NCBI GenBank assembly: GCA_043778625.1
Contig: JAYWFU010000031.1
Span: forward strand, 28,076 to 92,075
DNA length: 64,000 nucleotides
Direction: 5' to 3'
Source of the DNA: JACMRI01 sp043778625
GTDB taxonomy: Bacteria; Bacteroidota; Bacteroidia; UBA4408
The notes under the pieces were generated by a model. That model was not told the DNA's origin and made no database searches. It saw nothing but the letters and a program-made list of their open reading frames with translations. Shown here piece by piece: positions 1-8,115 of this stretch; position 1 is the stretch's first letter; the number at the start of each line of letters is the position of its first letter. Position numbers and translations under genes: made by a program.

Positions 1-286
1 TTTTTCCAACACCTGCAAATACAATGTGTGCAGGGTCAAAGCCATTGTTTATAGCACATTTTACTTCGTTGCCACTTACACAATCGGCACCTAAGCCAGC
101 CTGCTTTATTTGGGCTAAAATTTCGGTATTTACATTAGCTTTAAACGCATAATGCACATGATAGTTGTGCTTGTTGCTTGCATTGGTAAGTGTTGTAAGC
201 GTTTGTTGCAATAACGCTAAGTCGTAAATATAATAGGGAGTGTTGTGTTGCAGTAATTCAGGCAAGCGTTCTTTTGAAAATATCAT
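1..286 (-). CDS. lysA: Diaminopimelate decarboxylase, N-terminal part (cut by window edge)
   Basis: Only the first 95 residues lie in the window. They read like the start of a fold-type III PLP enzyme of the LysA/ornithine decarboxylase family. The protein opens with a PYYIYD segment and has VHYAFKAN near residue 50, where the lysine is the expected PLP-binding residue. It continues with AGLGADCVSGNE. LysA makes L-lysine by decarboxylating meso-diaminopimelate in the cytosol. The gene follows lysC by 22 bases on the same strand, which fits an aspartate/lysine operon and favours LysA over other decarboxylases of the fold. The start is the ATG at 286. The C-terminal domain is outside the window, so substrate specificity is inferred from context. 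Confidence 0.85.
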   Translation of the reverse strand, partial: MIFSKERLPELLQHNTPYYIYDLALLQQTLTTLTNASNKHNYHVHYAFKANVNTEILAQIKQAGLGADCVSGNEVKCAINNGFDPAHIVFAGVGK

Positions 287-308
287 CGTACGTTTTTTAG
301 TAGTATAA

Positions 309-1631
309 TTATTGATGATAGCCAAATAGGCCTTTGTTTAAATTAATTAATGCTTCGTTTTTATACGTTGAGTTTACTAGCACACTAATATTGTTTTTGC
401 TACCTCCGTACGAAACCATACTTAACGGAATATCCTTTAGGCACTCCAATACCTTGTATCCATAGCCTGATTTGTGTTTAGGTAAGTTACCTACAATGCA
501 AATAATACTTTGATTTTCTTCTACCTCCACATTTGCAAATTCTTCTAATTCTTTTAAAATATCTTTTAATGCCTTGGTATTATCAATGGTTAATGACACG
601 GCAATTTCCGATGTAGTAATCATATCAATAGCGGTTTTAAAACGCTCAAAAATTTCAAACACCGCTCTCAAAAAACCATGTGCCAAAAGCATTCTATCGC
701 TTTTGATAGTAATGGCGCATATTCCGTCTTTGGCGGCTACGGCTTTAATGCCCTCTTCAGTTGCTATGTTAGCTATTGTAGTGCCTAATGCTTGCGGTTG
801 CATTGTGTTTTTAAGCAATACCGGAATATTCTTTTTTTGTGCTGGCAATATGCAAGTAGGGTGTAATATTTTTGCACCAAAATAAGCTAGCTCAGCAGCT
901 TCGTCAAAACTTAATAAATGTATTGGATGTGTTTTGGCTACTACACGAGGGTCGTTATTGTGCATACCATCAATATCAGTCCAAATTTGTATTTCTTCAG
1001 CCTGTATTGCTGCGCCTATAATAGAGGCGGTGTAATCGCTGCCACCACGTTGCAAATTATCAATTTCGCCAAAGGCATTTCGGCAAATATACCCTTGGGT
1101 TATAAATAATTTTTGAGTTGGATATTTATTAAGTTCAGTAGTTAAATGTTTTTCAATATAGGTTAATTCAGGCTCTTCGTTTTCGTCAATACGCATAAAG
1201 TTTAGTGCAGGTAATAGCACGGCATCACTACCAAGCTCTTGCAAATGGTAATGAAACAGGGCTGTACTTAATAATTCGCCTTGTGCTAATACTGCTTTTT
1301 CTTCATTGGCAGTAAACATATCTAACGTAAACGAACGTAGATAATCAAAGTGGTGTTTAACTAAATATTCGGCCTTAGTTTTAAATTCGATATTAGTGTA
1401 TAGTGCATTTACCTCGATAGTATATTTGCTTTCTAAAGTTTCAATTTTTGCGTTGGCTTCGGCATACGATTTATTGTACAATGCTTCGCAAATACCCACT
1501 AGTGCGTTGGTAGTACCACTCATGGCCGATAGCACCACTATTGTTTCAAAATCATTAGTTACTAAATTCACTAGTGCTTTCATTCGCTTAGCAGTACCTA
1601 CACTTGTGCCACCAAATTTTAATATTTTCAT
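309..1631 (-). CDS. lysC: Aspartate kinase
   Basis: This is a 440-aa monofunctional aspartokinase, the usual length for the class. It phosphorylates L-aspartate as the first step to lysine, threonine and methionine. The amino-acid kinase domain begins with KFGGTSVG (residues 5-12). It contains QGYICRN and the RGGSDYTAS substrate/ATP loop. The last 130 residues are the ACT-type regulatory region, so feedback control by an end product is likely but the effector cannot be read. No homoserine dehydrogenase is fused to it. The start at 1631 is one base after the bshC stop, and lysA follows, so the three are almost certainly co-transcribed. Confidence 0.93.
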   Translation of the reverse strand: MKILKFGGTSVGTAKRMKALVNLVTNDFETIVVLSAMSGTTNALVGICEALYNKSYAEANAKIETLESKYTIEVNALYTNIEFKTKAEYLVKHHFDYLRSFTLDMFTANEEKAVLAQGELLSTALFHYHLQELGSDAVLLPALNFMRIDENEEPELTYIEKHLTTELNKYPTQKLFITQGYICRNAFGEIDNLQRGGSDYTASIIGAAIQAEEIQIWTDIDGMHNNDPRVVAKTHPIHLLSFDEAAELAYFGAKILHPTCILPAQKKNIPVLLKNTMQPQALGTTIANIATEEGIKAVAAKDGICAITIKSDRMLLAHGFLRAVFEIFERFKTAIDMITTSEIAVSLTIDNTKALKDILKELEEFANVEVEENQSIICIVGNLPKHKSGYGYKVLECLKDIPLSMVSYGGSKNNISVLVNSTYKNEALINLNKGLFGYHQ

Positions 1632-1632
1632 T

Positions 1633-3264
1633 TTATTGCAGTGTTATTATTTTAAATGTAGGTGTTGTTTCATTTAATTCTTGTTTTAAGTCATCAATTA
1701 TTTTAAACCCAAATTTATTAATGTATTGAAATATATTTTCGTAGCGTTCTTGCAAACCATTATTCGGAAAATACTTTTCTTTTTGTTTCAAGGCTTGTGT
1801 TATTCCGTTAGCGTGTTGTTGTTTTAATGCTTTGTTTACCTTGTTATTTAAGGCATGTAAGCCATCAATAGTTTTTTTGAGTTCGGCGTTGGCTATGGGA
1901 GCAAGAGTTTTATCAATGGTGGCTAACTCGTTACTTAATGCACTATATATAGTTTGTAATTGCTGTTGATAGTTATTGGTATTAAATTCTTTTTCGGTAT
2001 TTAGCGCAATATATTTTTTGGTTATTACTTCATCAGTCTCAAACAAATCGTTAACGTTAAGTTGCAGGGCAGTAAGTTTTTCGTTAGCGGGAACATCTAT
2101 CAACAAGGCCGAATGGCGCAATAACAACTGCGGAAACGGAGTTTTGTAATAATCAAATAATGGCTTTAGTTGCAACCAATATGCCAACTCTCCGCCACCG
2201 CCCACATAGGCAATGTTAGGCAATATTGTTTCTTGATACACGGGACGTAGCAATACATTGGGGCTGATGTTAGCCGTATTGTTGTGCAATTGTTGTAGGG
2301 TAAATTCAGCGTTGCCTGCGGTATAATTAGTGCCTTGTGCTATAATGCGTTGGCGAGTATTATTGTGTAGTAGAAATAAATTTATTGGGCGCGGAGTTAC
2401 TTGTATGCTTTTGTAGCCTTTGTTAGTAAGGCTTTCGATAGTTTTGGTGGTTATACTATACGACGGACTGGTGGTTAATTCCTCGTTAATTATAGTGCTA
2501 AATGCGTATTTTAATTCAGGAGTATTTGCATCAATTATTACTACGCCATATTGCCCGAATAGCTCGTGTACCAAGCGTTGTGTGGCTTGCGCTAAGTTGT
2601 TGGTTGTGGCATAACAACTATCAAATAAGTTAAGTATTGCCGAAGAATGTTCTGTAGTACCTAATAATGCAACTAGTTGCTCCCTAAGTTGGGGTATATT
2701 ATCAAGTGTAATAGCACCTACTGCATTGCCTGCTATTGCTGTAGCTGTTAATTTTTTATTATGGATATTAAAATGATTTACTTCTTCAAAATCATGATCT
2801 TCGGTGGCCATCCAATACACAGGTATAAAGTGGTGTTGTGGGTGCGCCGTGTTAAGTTGCTCAGCATAATTAATTGCAGTAATTATTTTATACACAAAGT
2901 ACAATGGCCCTGTCATTAAGCATAATTGATGCCCTGTAGTTACGGTAAATGTATTGGTATTGAGTAGTGTAGTAAGCTGTGTTTCAATGCGTTGTTTGTG
3001 GGTAGTGGTATGTTGCCACAACGCGTTATACTGCTTAGTTAGCGCAATGTGTAACGCACTACGTTGTGTGGTGCTAAAGTTAGCGCGCTGCGTAATGCGC
3101 TCATTTATTGCTTGGGTATTAGTAGTAAGGTCGTTTAGTTTTTCATCATTAGTTAATAAATCAATTACTAACGGATTAAAAAACTGAATGACATCAAAGC
3201 CAATGGTACTGTGTGTTTTCAATAGAGGCGAGCTGTTATTTGATTTTTTTTTCGGTTTTAACAA
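1633..3264 (-). CDS. bshC: Bacillithiol biosynthesis protein BshC (putative cysteine-adding enzyme)
   Basis: The 543-aa protein matches BshC, which adds cysteine to glucosaminyl-malate in the last step of bacillithiol synthesis. Bacillithiol is the low-molecular-weight thiol of Firmicutes and many Bacteroidota. Diagnostic segments are TVTTGHQLCLMTGPLYF (from about residue 107) and WMATEDHDFEEVNHFN (from about residue 151), both conserved in the nucleotide-binding core. A C-terminal coiled-coil stretch follows, with many KQ-rich residues. The start at 3264 overlaps the preceding gene by 29 bases. A shorter start from a TTG near residue 15 is possible, but no later ATG exists before the core domain. 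bshA and bshB are not in the window. Confidence 0.9.
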   Translation of the reverse strand: MLKPKKKSNNSSPLLKTHSTIGFDVIQFFNPLVIDLLTNDEKLNDLTTNTQAINERITQRANFSTTQRSALHIALTKQYNALWQHTTTHKQRIETQLTTLLNTNTFTVTTGHQLCLMTGPLYFVYKIITAINYAEQLNTAHPQHHFIPVYWMATEDHDFEEVNHFNIHNKKLTATAIAGNAVGAITLDNIPQLREQLVALLGTTEHSSAILNLFDSCYATTNNLAQATQRLVHELFGQYGVVIIDANTPELKYAFSTIINEELTTSPSYSITTKTIESLTNKGYKSIQVTPRPINLFLLHNNTRQRIIAQGTNYTAGNAEFTLQQLHNNTANISPNVLLRPVYQETILPNIAYVGGGGELAYWLQLKPLFDYYKTPFPQLLLRHSALLIDVPANEKLTALQLNVNDLFETDEVITKKYIALNTEKEFNTNNYQQQLQTIYSALSNELATIDKTLAPIANAELKKTIDGLHALNNKVNKALKQQHANGITQALKQKEKYFPNNGLQERYENIFQYINKFGFKIIDDLKQELNETTPTFKIITLQ

Positions 3265-3973
3265 ATTTGCCGTTAGCGTAATAATCTACTTCGCTTAGCA
3301 CACCAAGTTCGGTGTAATAAAACACCGTACCGTTACCATTAGTTAAAGTGCCTTTATCTAGTGGCTTACCAGCGTTATCAAAGTTGGAAACTATTTCCAC
3401 AATATTATCAGCCACGTAACGCTTTTCGCTCCATAGCTGTCCGTTATCGTGGTTAATAATTTCCATGCCCTCTTTTTTACCTGCTAGGTAATTATTGGTA
3501 GCGGCTATTTTTCCGTTTTCAAAATACACTACGTTTGTACTGTCTCGGTGTCCGTGTTTGTAATGCCCTAGGCTTTGTAATTTGCCGCTAGGGTAGTAGG
3601 TAATGTAGTTGCCGTTTAATTTTCCTTTAAATGTTTCAGCGTCTATTTTAAGTATTCCACCTTTGTAAAACTCCTTACGATACTCGTGCTTGTGTTTGCC
3701 CACACGCTTATCAGTGTGTACAAAACCATAAGCACCGCTACCCCCATCTACATAATAAAAATTGCGCTGTGCTATTAATTTACGCTTCACATAAAAATCT
3801 TCCCACAGTAGTTTTTTAGTTTCTTTTTCGCTCACTCTAATAATCATAGTGTCTTTGGCTACGGAGTACACTGTATCTTTTTTGCCTTCGGGAGCTTTAC
3901 TGTTATCCACCACTTGTGCGCTAAGTTGTAGTGTAGCCAAGGCAAGCGTAATTATTGTATAAATTCTTTTCAT
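3236..3973 (-). CDS. Exported YwqK/MORN-like repeat protein
   Basis: This 245-aa protein has a clear signal peptide (MKRIYTIITLALATLQLSAQ). About 90 residues in, it shows a run of MORN-like or YwqK-type repeats: GNYITYYPSGKLQSLGHYKHGHRDS, then VVYFENGKIAATNNYLAGKKEG and further weaker units. Such repeats form beta-hairpin strips. The YwqK family is named as an antitoxin in databases, but in Bacteroidota these exported proteins are of unknown role and no toxin is adjacent. The gene sits 15 bases after the TOPRIM-like gene, and its 3' end overlaps the bshC start by 29 bases, which suggests translational coupling. Function is not assigned. Confidence 0.72.
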   Translation of the reverse strand: MKRIYTIITLALATLQLSAQVVDNSKAPEGKKDTVYSVAKDTMIIRVSEKETKKLLWEDFYVKRKLIAQRNFYYVDGGSGAYGFVHTDKRVGKHKHEYRKEFYKGGILKIDAETFKGKLNGNYITYYPSGKLQSLGHYKHGHRDSTNVVYFENGKIAATNNYLAGKKEGMEIINHDNGQLWSEKRYVADNIVEIVSNFDNAGKPLDKGTLTNGNGTVFYYTELGVLSEVDYYANGKFVKTEKKIK

Positions 3974-3988
3974 CGGTTATTTTAGTTA

Positions 3989-4630
3989 TTATAAATTTTG
4001 TAGTACGATTTTTAAATCGTTTTCAAACTCTTGAAATGCTGTTAGTTGACGAAGTGCATTATAATCTTCAATATACTCAGCTACTAAATGCGTTCTTTTA
4101 TGCGGATTAAAATTTTTTATTTTTCTGCCCGTTAATTCGCTACAGCTAATTAATAACTCGTGTAAGTATGCTTTAGGTTGTTTTTGTTTTTCTAACTCTG
4201 TAATTTTAGGCAAACTAATTGGTTTACTATAATTTGGATTATCAGCTGCTTTCTTTATTGCATTTTCGTTTATTAGCAACCATGTTTCCATCATTTTTAC
4301 AGGCACAATTACTACTATATTGTTTGTGTTTTCAATTCCTTGACTATTTATTATTTCGTTTTTTCGCTGTTGAATAGTTTTTTTAATATCCGTTACCGAC
4401 TCCCCATCTCTATGATAAATTAAAATATCACAGCAATAATAGTGTTGCGCTAATTTTATTCTTTCCGCTACTTCGCTAGCTTTGGGAGGATTTTTAAAAC
4501 TACTAAAATCAGCAAATTCACCCTCGTTAGGCACTGTAGGATATAAGTCGTTTAGCAACCATTTTATTATTGTTACTAATATTTTATCGGAACTTCCGTC
4601 GCCAATAAGTGTAAAATTAATTTGCTTCAT
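3989..4630 (-). CDS. TOPRIM-like partner protein of the adjacent ATPase (DUF4276-like)
   Basis: This is a 213-aa soluble protein. It opens with FTLIGDGSSDKIL (GDGSSD at residues 10-15), followed by a DILIYHRDGE strand (residues 68-77) and VPVKMMETWLL (109-119). The arrangement of an early acidic loop, then a strand ending in an acidic D/E motif, then a conserved METWLL block resembles the TOPRIM-like folds of DUF4276 and related families. Those often accompany AAA ATPases in phage-defence pairs such as OLD, PARIS and AbiL. The ATPase gene lies five bases upstream in the same orientation. A metal-dependent nuclease role is inferred by this analogy only. The canonical TOPRIM glutamate is not obvious, so catalytic activity is uncertain. 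Confidence 0.6.
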   Translation of the reverse strand: MKQINFTLIGDGSSDKILVTIIKWLLNDLYPTVPNEGEFADFSSFKNPPKASEVAERIKLAQHYYCCDILIYHRDGESVTDIKKTIQQRKNEIINSQGIENTNNIVVIVPVKMMETWLLINENAIKKAADNPNYSKPISLPKITELEKQKQPKAYLHELLISCSELTGRKIKNFNPHKRTHLVAEYIEDYNALRQLTAFQEFENDLKIVLQNL

Positions 4631-4635
4631 GTGTG

Positions 4636-6078
4636 TTAGTATTCAATTTTTAATTGATTTACATGTTCACGAACCGTTTTTTTCACTTTTGTAGAATTGA
4701 CAAGAGTTATATTTTTTTCTTTTTTAACATCTAAATTATCTAAGTAGCCATTAATTTCAGCTAAATTAGTTGTTAATACTAAGTTACTATTTGTTTTCCA
4801 AGTATCTTGTAGTGCTACAAACGTAGTGGCTTTAACTTTTCGTTTAAATTCATCCATATACACTTCATACTCTTTAGCCAAGTATAAACTTTCGTGAGGT
4901 ACTGAGCTCACCACTATTGGTGAATGTGTATTAATAATTACTTGGCGCAACGGATTATCTTCATCCACCTCATAATCAGTATCGGTAGCCATTCCTTCAA
5001 GTAGTTCAATCATTTCATTAATTTTTTTTGGATTGATTCCGTTCTCAGGTTCTTCCAAACAAATTAATCCACTACCCATATTATCTTGTTCAATTATTGC
5101 TAAAGCCAAGAAGCGTAATGTGCCGTCCGATAACGATTGCGCAGGCAATACTAAGCCGTCTTTAAATGTTAATTGAAGCGTGAGCAAGTCTCTCTTATCA
5201 TCTTTATCAACCGACACATAACTTACATTACTAATTAATTCTTTTAATTTGTTAGTGAGCGTTTGATATGTTCTACCTTGTTCTTTTTCTACTGATTGTA
5301 AGCGAAACAAAGTGGCAGGTAAGTTTGCACCATTTGCTTGTATTTCAGCATTTTTTATTTCGTAAGTTGAGTTTGGATTACGCAATGCACTTGGCTCAAA
5401 TTGTAACATCATCCAATTACGCATTTCTTGTCGTGCCAAAAATGCTGTGGGAGTAACCGAGTCTGCTTTTGACAACAACGTACGAGGCATTTTTTTTGCG
5501 AAAAATTTAGTTGTACTGCCTTGATTACGATCTTGGTGTAGTCTTAACTTATCTCCCTCTGTAGAAATAAACGGTGTACCAGTACCTCTACCCAAAAAAA
5601 CTGAGTCTTTCCACTCTTTTTTATGATTAAAATAAATATTTTTTCGTGCCTCCCTTGATTTGATAGGAATTAACTCTTCTTTTATTATTTCAATAGGTTC
5701 TTTATCATTATCATATAAATTCAAATTAAGTTCTAGCGTATATTTTAAGCTCGTTGTTGTAGCCTTCGATTTTTGCCCCAAATCATCTTCTGCTTCTTGA
5801 GGAACAATCATATCTACTTCAAACTTCATGGTAGTTAAATACTCATCTCCATTTTTAAAGAAAATATCTTTAAAATTAGCGTGTTTTTGGTTTTCGCTTC
5901 TTACTGATTTAGCTGCCTCTAAAATTGTTTTATCTGATAGTTGAGATAAAAACATAAGAGCATCAAAAAAATTAGATTTACCCACGGCATTTGCTCCTGC
6001 AATGCACGTAAATGGTCCAAAATATAGTTCGGTATCCAACAGGCTTTTAAATCCGTTTATTTTTATCCGTGTAATCAT
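4636..6078 (-). CDS. AAA/ABC-type ATPase of the OLD/AAA_21 group
   Basis: The 480-aa protein is a SMC/RecF-like ATPase. It opens with ITRIKINGFKSL, then a Walker A GANAVGKS (residues 28-35). An ABC signature-like LSDGT is at 316-320, a Walker B LICLEEPENG at 339-348 and a switch histidine in THSP at 384-387. It lacks the long coiled coil of SMC proteins and has no fused nuclease domain. The following gene encodes a TOPRIM-like protein, so the pair resembles split versions of OLD-family systems in which the ATPase senses and the partner acts. The flanking genes are ordinary metabolism, and spacing to both neighbours is five bases. The ATPase assignment is sure; the defence role is inferred. 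Confidence 0.85.
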   Translation of the reverse strand: MITRIKINGFKSLLDTELYFGPFTCIAGANAVGKSNFFDALMFLSQLSDKTILEAAKSVRSENQKHANFKDIFFKNGDEYLTTMKFEVDMIVPQEAEDDLGQKSKATTTSLKYTLELNLNLYDNDKEPIEIIKEELIPIKSREARKNIYFNHKKEWKDSVFLGRGTGTPFISTEGDKLRLHQDRNQGSTTKFFAKKMPRTLLSKADSVTPTAFLARQEMRNWMMLQFEPSALRNPNSTYEIKNAEIQANGANLPATLFRLQSVEKEQGRTYQTLTNKLKELISNVSYVSVDKDDKRDLLTLQLTFKDGLVLPAQSLSDGTLRFLALAIIEQDNMGSGLICLEEPENGINPKKINEMIELLEGMATDTDYEVDEDNPLRQVIINTHSPIVVSSVPHESLYLAKEYEVYMDEFKRKVKATTFVALQDTWKTNSNLVLTTNLAEINGYLDNLDVKKEKNITLVNSTKVKKTVREHVNQLKIEY

Positions 6079-6083
6079 TTATT

Positions 6084-6593
6084 TTATACTTTTTCTGTAG
6101 TTAAGTATTTCCCCAACCAAGTGTTACGTGCAGCTACTTGCCAAGCATTAGTTAGTTGTGCTAATGCGCTTATTGTATTGTCAAACACTAGGGTTGATGC
6201 ACTAATAGTACCGTTGGCTATGAGCTGCTCGGCTTGCGTAAATTTAAAATTCGCTACCGTATTGTTAGCTGTTAGGTAGTACACAAGGCTACGATCAGTT
6301 AATGTTATTTGTAAGTTGGTTTCTAATTGTTTAATTACCCGTACCGATGCATCAATGCTACAACCACTGGCTTGGCTTAATTGTTCGTCTACCGCTATTA
6401 GTATAAATTGTTGATGCTCAAGCGTATAGCTTGCTTTAAGTTCGTTGCCATGTGCTTTCCAACCGTTTACAAATGTGGTTAGTGTGTTGTGCAGTACTTG
6501 AGTTTGCGCAACCGTAAATGGCTGTGTACTAGCGTATATCCACAAGCGTGAGCTAGGTGCTAGGGTAGCAAAGTTAGTGGGTAGAGTAATCAT
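6084..6593 (-). CDS. Conserved Bacteroidota protein of unknown function
   Basis: This 169-aa soluble protein belongs to a family widespread in Bacteroidota that is often mislabelled ABC transporter ATPase. It has no Walker motifs. Recognisable family blocks are SRLWIYAS near the N-terminus, FVNGWKAHGNELKA in the middle, and SGCSIDASVRVI with the adjacent acidic ILIAVDE strand. The C-terminal half keeps the ANGTI and NTWLGKYL segments. It is the first gene of the minus-strand run that continues into the ATPase pair, bshC and lysC, with five bases to the next gene. Nothing in the sequence shows a reaction or partner. Confidence 0.75.
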   Translation of the reverse strand: MITLPTNFATLAPSSRLWIYASTQPFTVAQTQVLHNTLTTFVNGWKAHGNELKASYTLEHQQFILIAVDEQLSQASGCSIDASVRVIKQLETNLQITLTDRSLVYYLTANNTVANFKFTQAEQLIANGTISASTLVFDNTISALAQLTNAWQVAARNTWLGKYLTTEKV

Positions 6594-6683
6594 GGGAGCT
6601 ATTTAATTTTAAACTCAAATTTACTACGATAATTGAGTTATTTAGTATTTTTTGTTAGCCACTAATTAACAACTGTTATAGGG

Positions 6684-8108
6684 TTATTTGCCCAACAAAT
6701 TTAATACCTGTTGCATACACGCATCGTGGGTAGTGCTGAGTAAAGTTAAATTTTCATTTACTATATAACTAGGTTGCACGCCACGCCCATAATTGGTTTG
6801 GGGCAATATATTATTTACCTGATACAGCGGCAACCGCAGTTGTATTTTGGTGTTGGGGGCTTGCACCATAGGCATTGTAAATGCGTTGCAACCATTTTCG
6901 GTTCCGCCAGTTTCTTGCCCAATAATGGTAGCTCGGTTATAACGTTTTAAATATGCCGCTACTATTACCGATGCCGAAAAACTTCCGCCATTAACCAGTA
7001 CAAACACTTTGCCTGTGTAATTATTATTTTTTGCTTTTTTAATAGGTAAGTAGGCATAATAGATGCTATCAACTGTTTTGTGTTTAGTGTAATTTAAAAA
7101 CTTAGCTGATAATATAATGCCAAACTTATCTTTCATGTAGCCGTAGTAGGGTATTATTTTATTATTGCGATTAGCTTCAATAACAGTATTGTTGGGCAAT
7201 AAATAGCTTAATAATTTTATAGCAGTAAGTACCTGCCCGCCTCCATTATTGCGTAAATCAAGCACTAGGTTAGGGGTGTGTTTATTGGCAAGTTGGTTAA
7301 ATGTAGTGGTTAAAAACTTACGTTGTTTAAATGATGCAAACGAATTCAAATCAATAATTGCAATGCTATCGTGTAGGTAGGTTAATGTTTCTTCGCTTTC
7401 GTTTTTAGTCTTATTTGTTTTAGCAACAACACAGGTAACGGTATGTTTAATGGTACTGCCTTTTAGGGCATTAATAGTAATAATTTGTATAGTTGCACTA
7501 TCCACTAATCCCCTGTAATAACGTGCAAAGTTTTGGTTAATTATGTTTTCTTTTCCAGTTGTAATACTACCATCGGCGGTAATAAAACTATTCATAGCTA
7601 AGAGTATATCGTGCGCTGAATGCTTGTTAATACTAGTTATTTCGTCCAATGGTTTTATAGTACTATCGGTACTATTGTTTTTAATTACATACAATTTTTG
7701 GTTGTTGGTAACAATATCTAACGGTAATAATTTATAGGGGTGTTTAACTAAATATTTAGTAGTACTGGGGTTAAATAATGTGGCGGTATGCCCACATTTT
7801 ATTTTTTCAATAGGGCGTTCGAGCAATATTCTAAACTGTCGTTCGGTCATACTATCCGCTATTTGTGTGCGGTAGTAATTAAACCAGTAGTGCATACTAT
7901 CGGCGGTGGTGTAGCGTGTTAGCCCAGGGTGGCATTTGGTAAGTATGGCTTGCATGAAGTTATAATCCTGCACCAAATCGTTTTTAGCATAGTACTTATT
8001 GCTAGGGTCGTGCTGTTGTGCAATGCTAAGTTGTGTGGTTAGTAATAACAAAAAAAACACAAACAATTGTTTGTGTTTTAATATAACGTTGCGCATAGTG
8101 TAGTACAT
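6684..8108 (-). CDS. S41 family C-terminal processing-type peptidase, exported
   Basis: The 474-aa protein has an N-terminal signal peptide ending near SIAQQ (about residue 32). A mainly helical domain follows, then a tail-specific protease core. Core motifs are VLDLRNNGGGQ (about residues 282-292), the nucleophile strand VLVNGGSFSAS (370-380) and TIIGQETGGTENG (394-406). No PDZ domain is obvious, which fits the tricorn-like subgroup of S41. It probably acts in the periplasm on unknown peptides. The annotated start at 8108 gives MYYTMRN; the in-frame ATG at 8096 would give a more typical signal peptide. It follows rseP by seven bases and may be co-transcribed with it. Confidence 0.85.
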   Translation of the reverse strand: MYYTMRNVILKHKQLFVFFLLLLTTQLSIAQQHDPSNKYYAKNDLVQDYNFMQAILTKCHPGLTRYTTADSMHYWFNYYRTQIADSMTERQFRILLERPIEKIKCGHTATLFNPSTTKYLVKHPYKLLPLDIVTNNQKLYVIKNNSTDSTIKPLDEITSINKHSAHDILLAMNSFITADGSITTGKENIINQNFARYYRGLVDSATIQIITINALKGSTIKHTVTCVVAKTNKTKNESEETLTYLHDSIAIIDLNSFASFKQRKFLTTTFNQLANKHTPNLVLDLRNNGGGQVLTAIKLLSYLLPNNTVIEANRNNKIIPYYGYMKDKFGIILSAKFLNYTKHKTVDSIYYAYLPIKKAKNNNYTGKVFVLVNGGSFSASVIVAAYLKRYNRATIIGQETGGTENGCNAFTMPMVQAPNTKIQLRLPLYQVNNILPQTNYGRGVQPSYIVNENLTLLSTTHDACMQQVLNLLGK

Positions 8109-8115
8109 AAAGCAA

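Noticed and set aside
574..885. Small plus-strand ORFs over lysC, bshC, comM and the A2M gene
   Set aside because: They lie opposite long genes with strong family matches and have no independent support, so they are shadow frames.
3989..6078. Naming the pair as PARIS, OLD or AbiL
   Set aside because: Visible motifs do not match DUF4435, a fused OLD nuclease or RloB, so only a general resemblance can be claimed.
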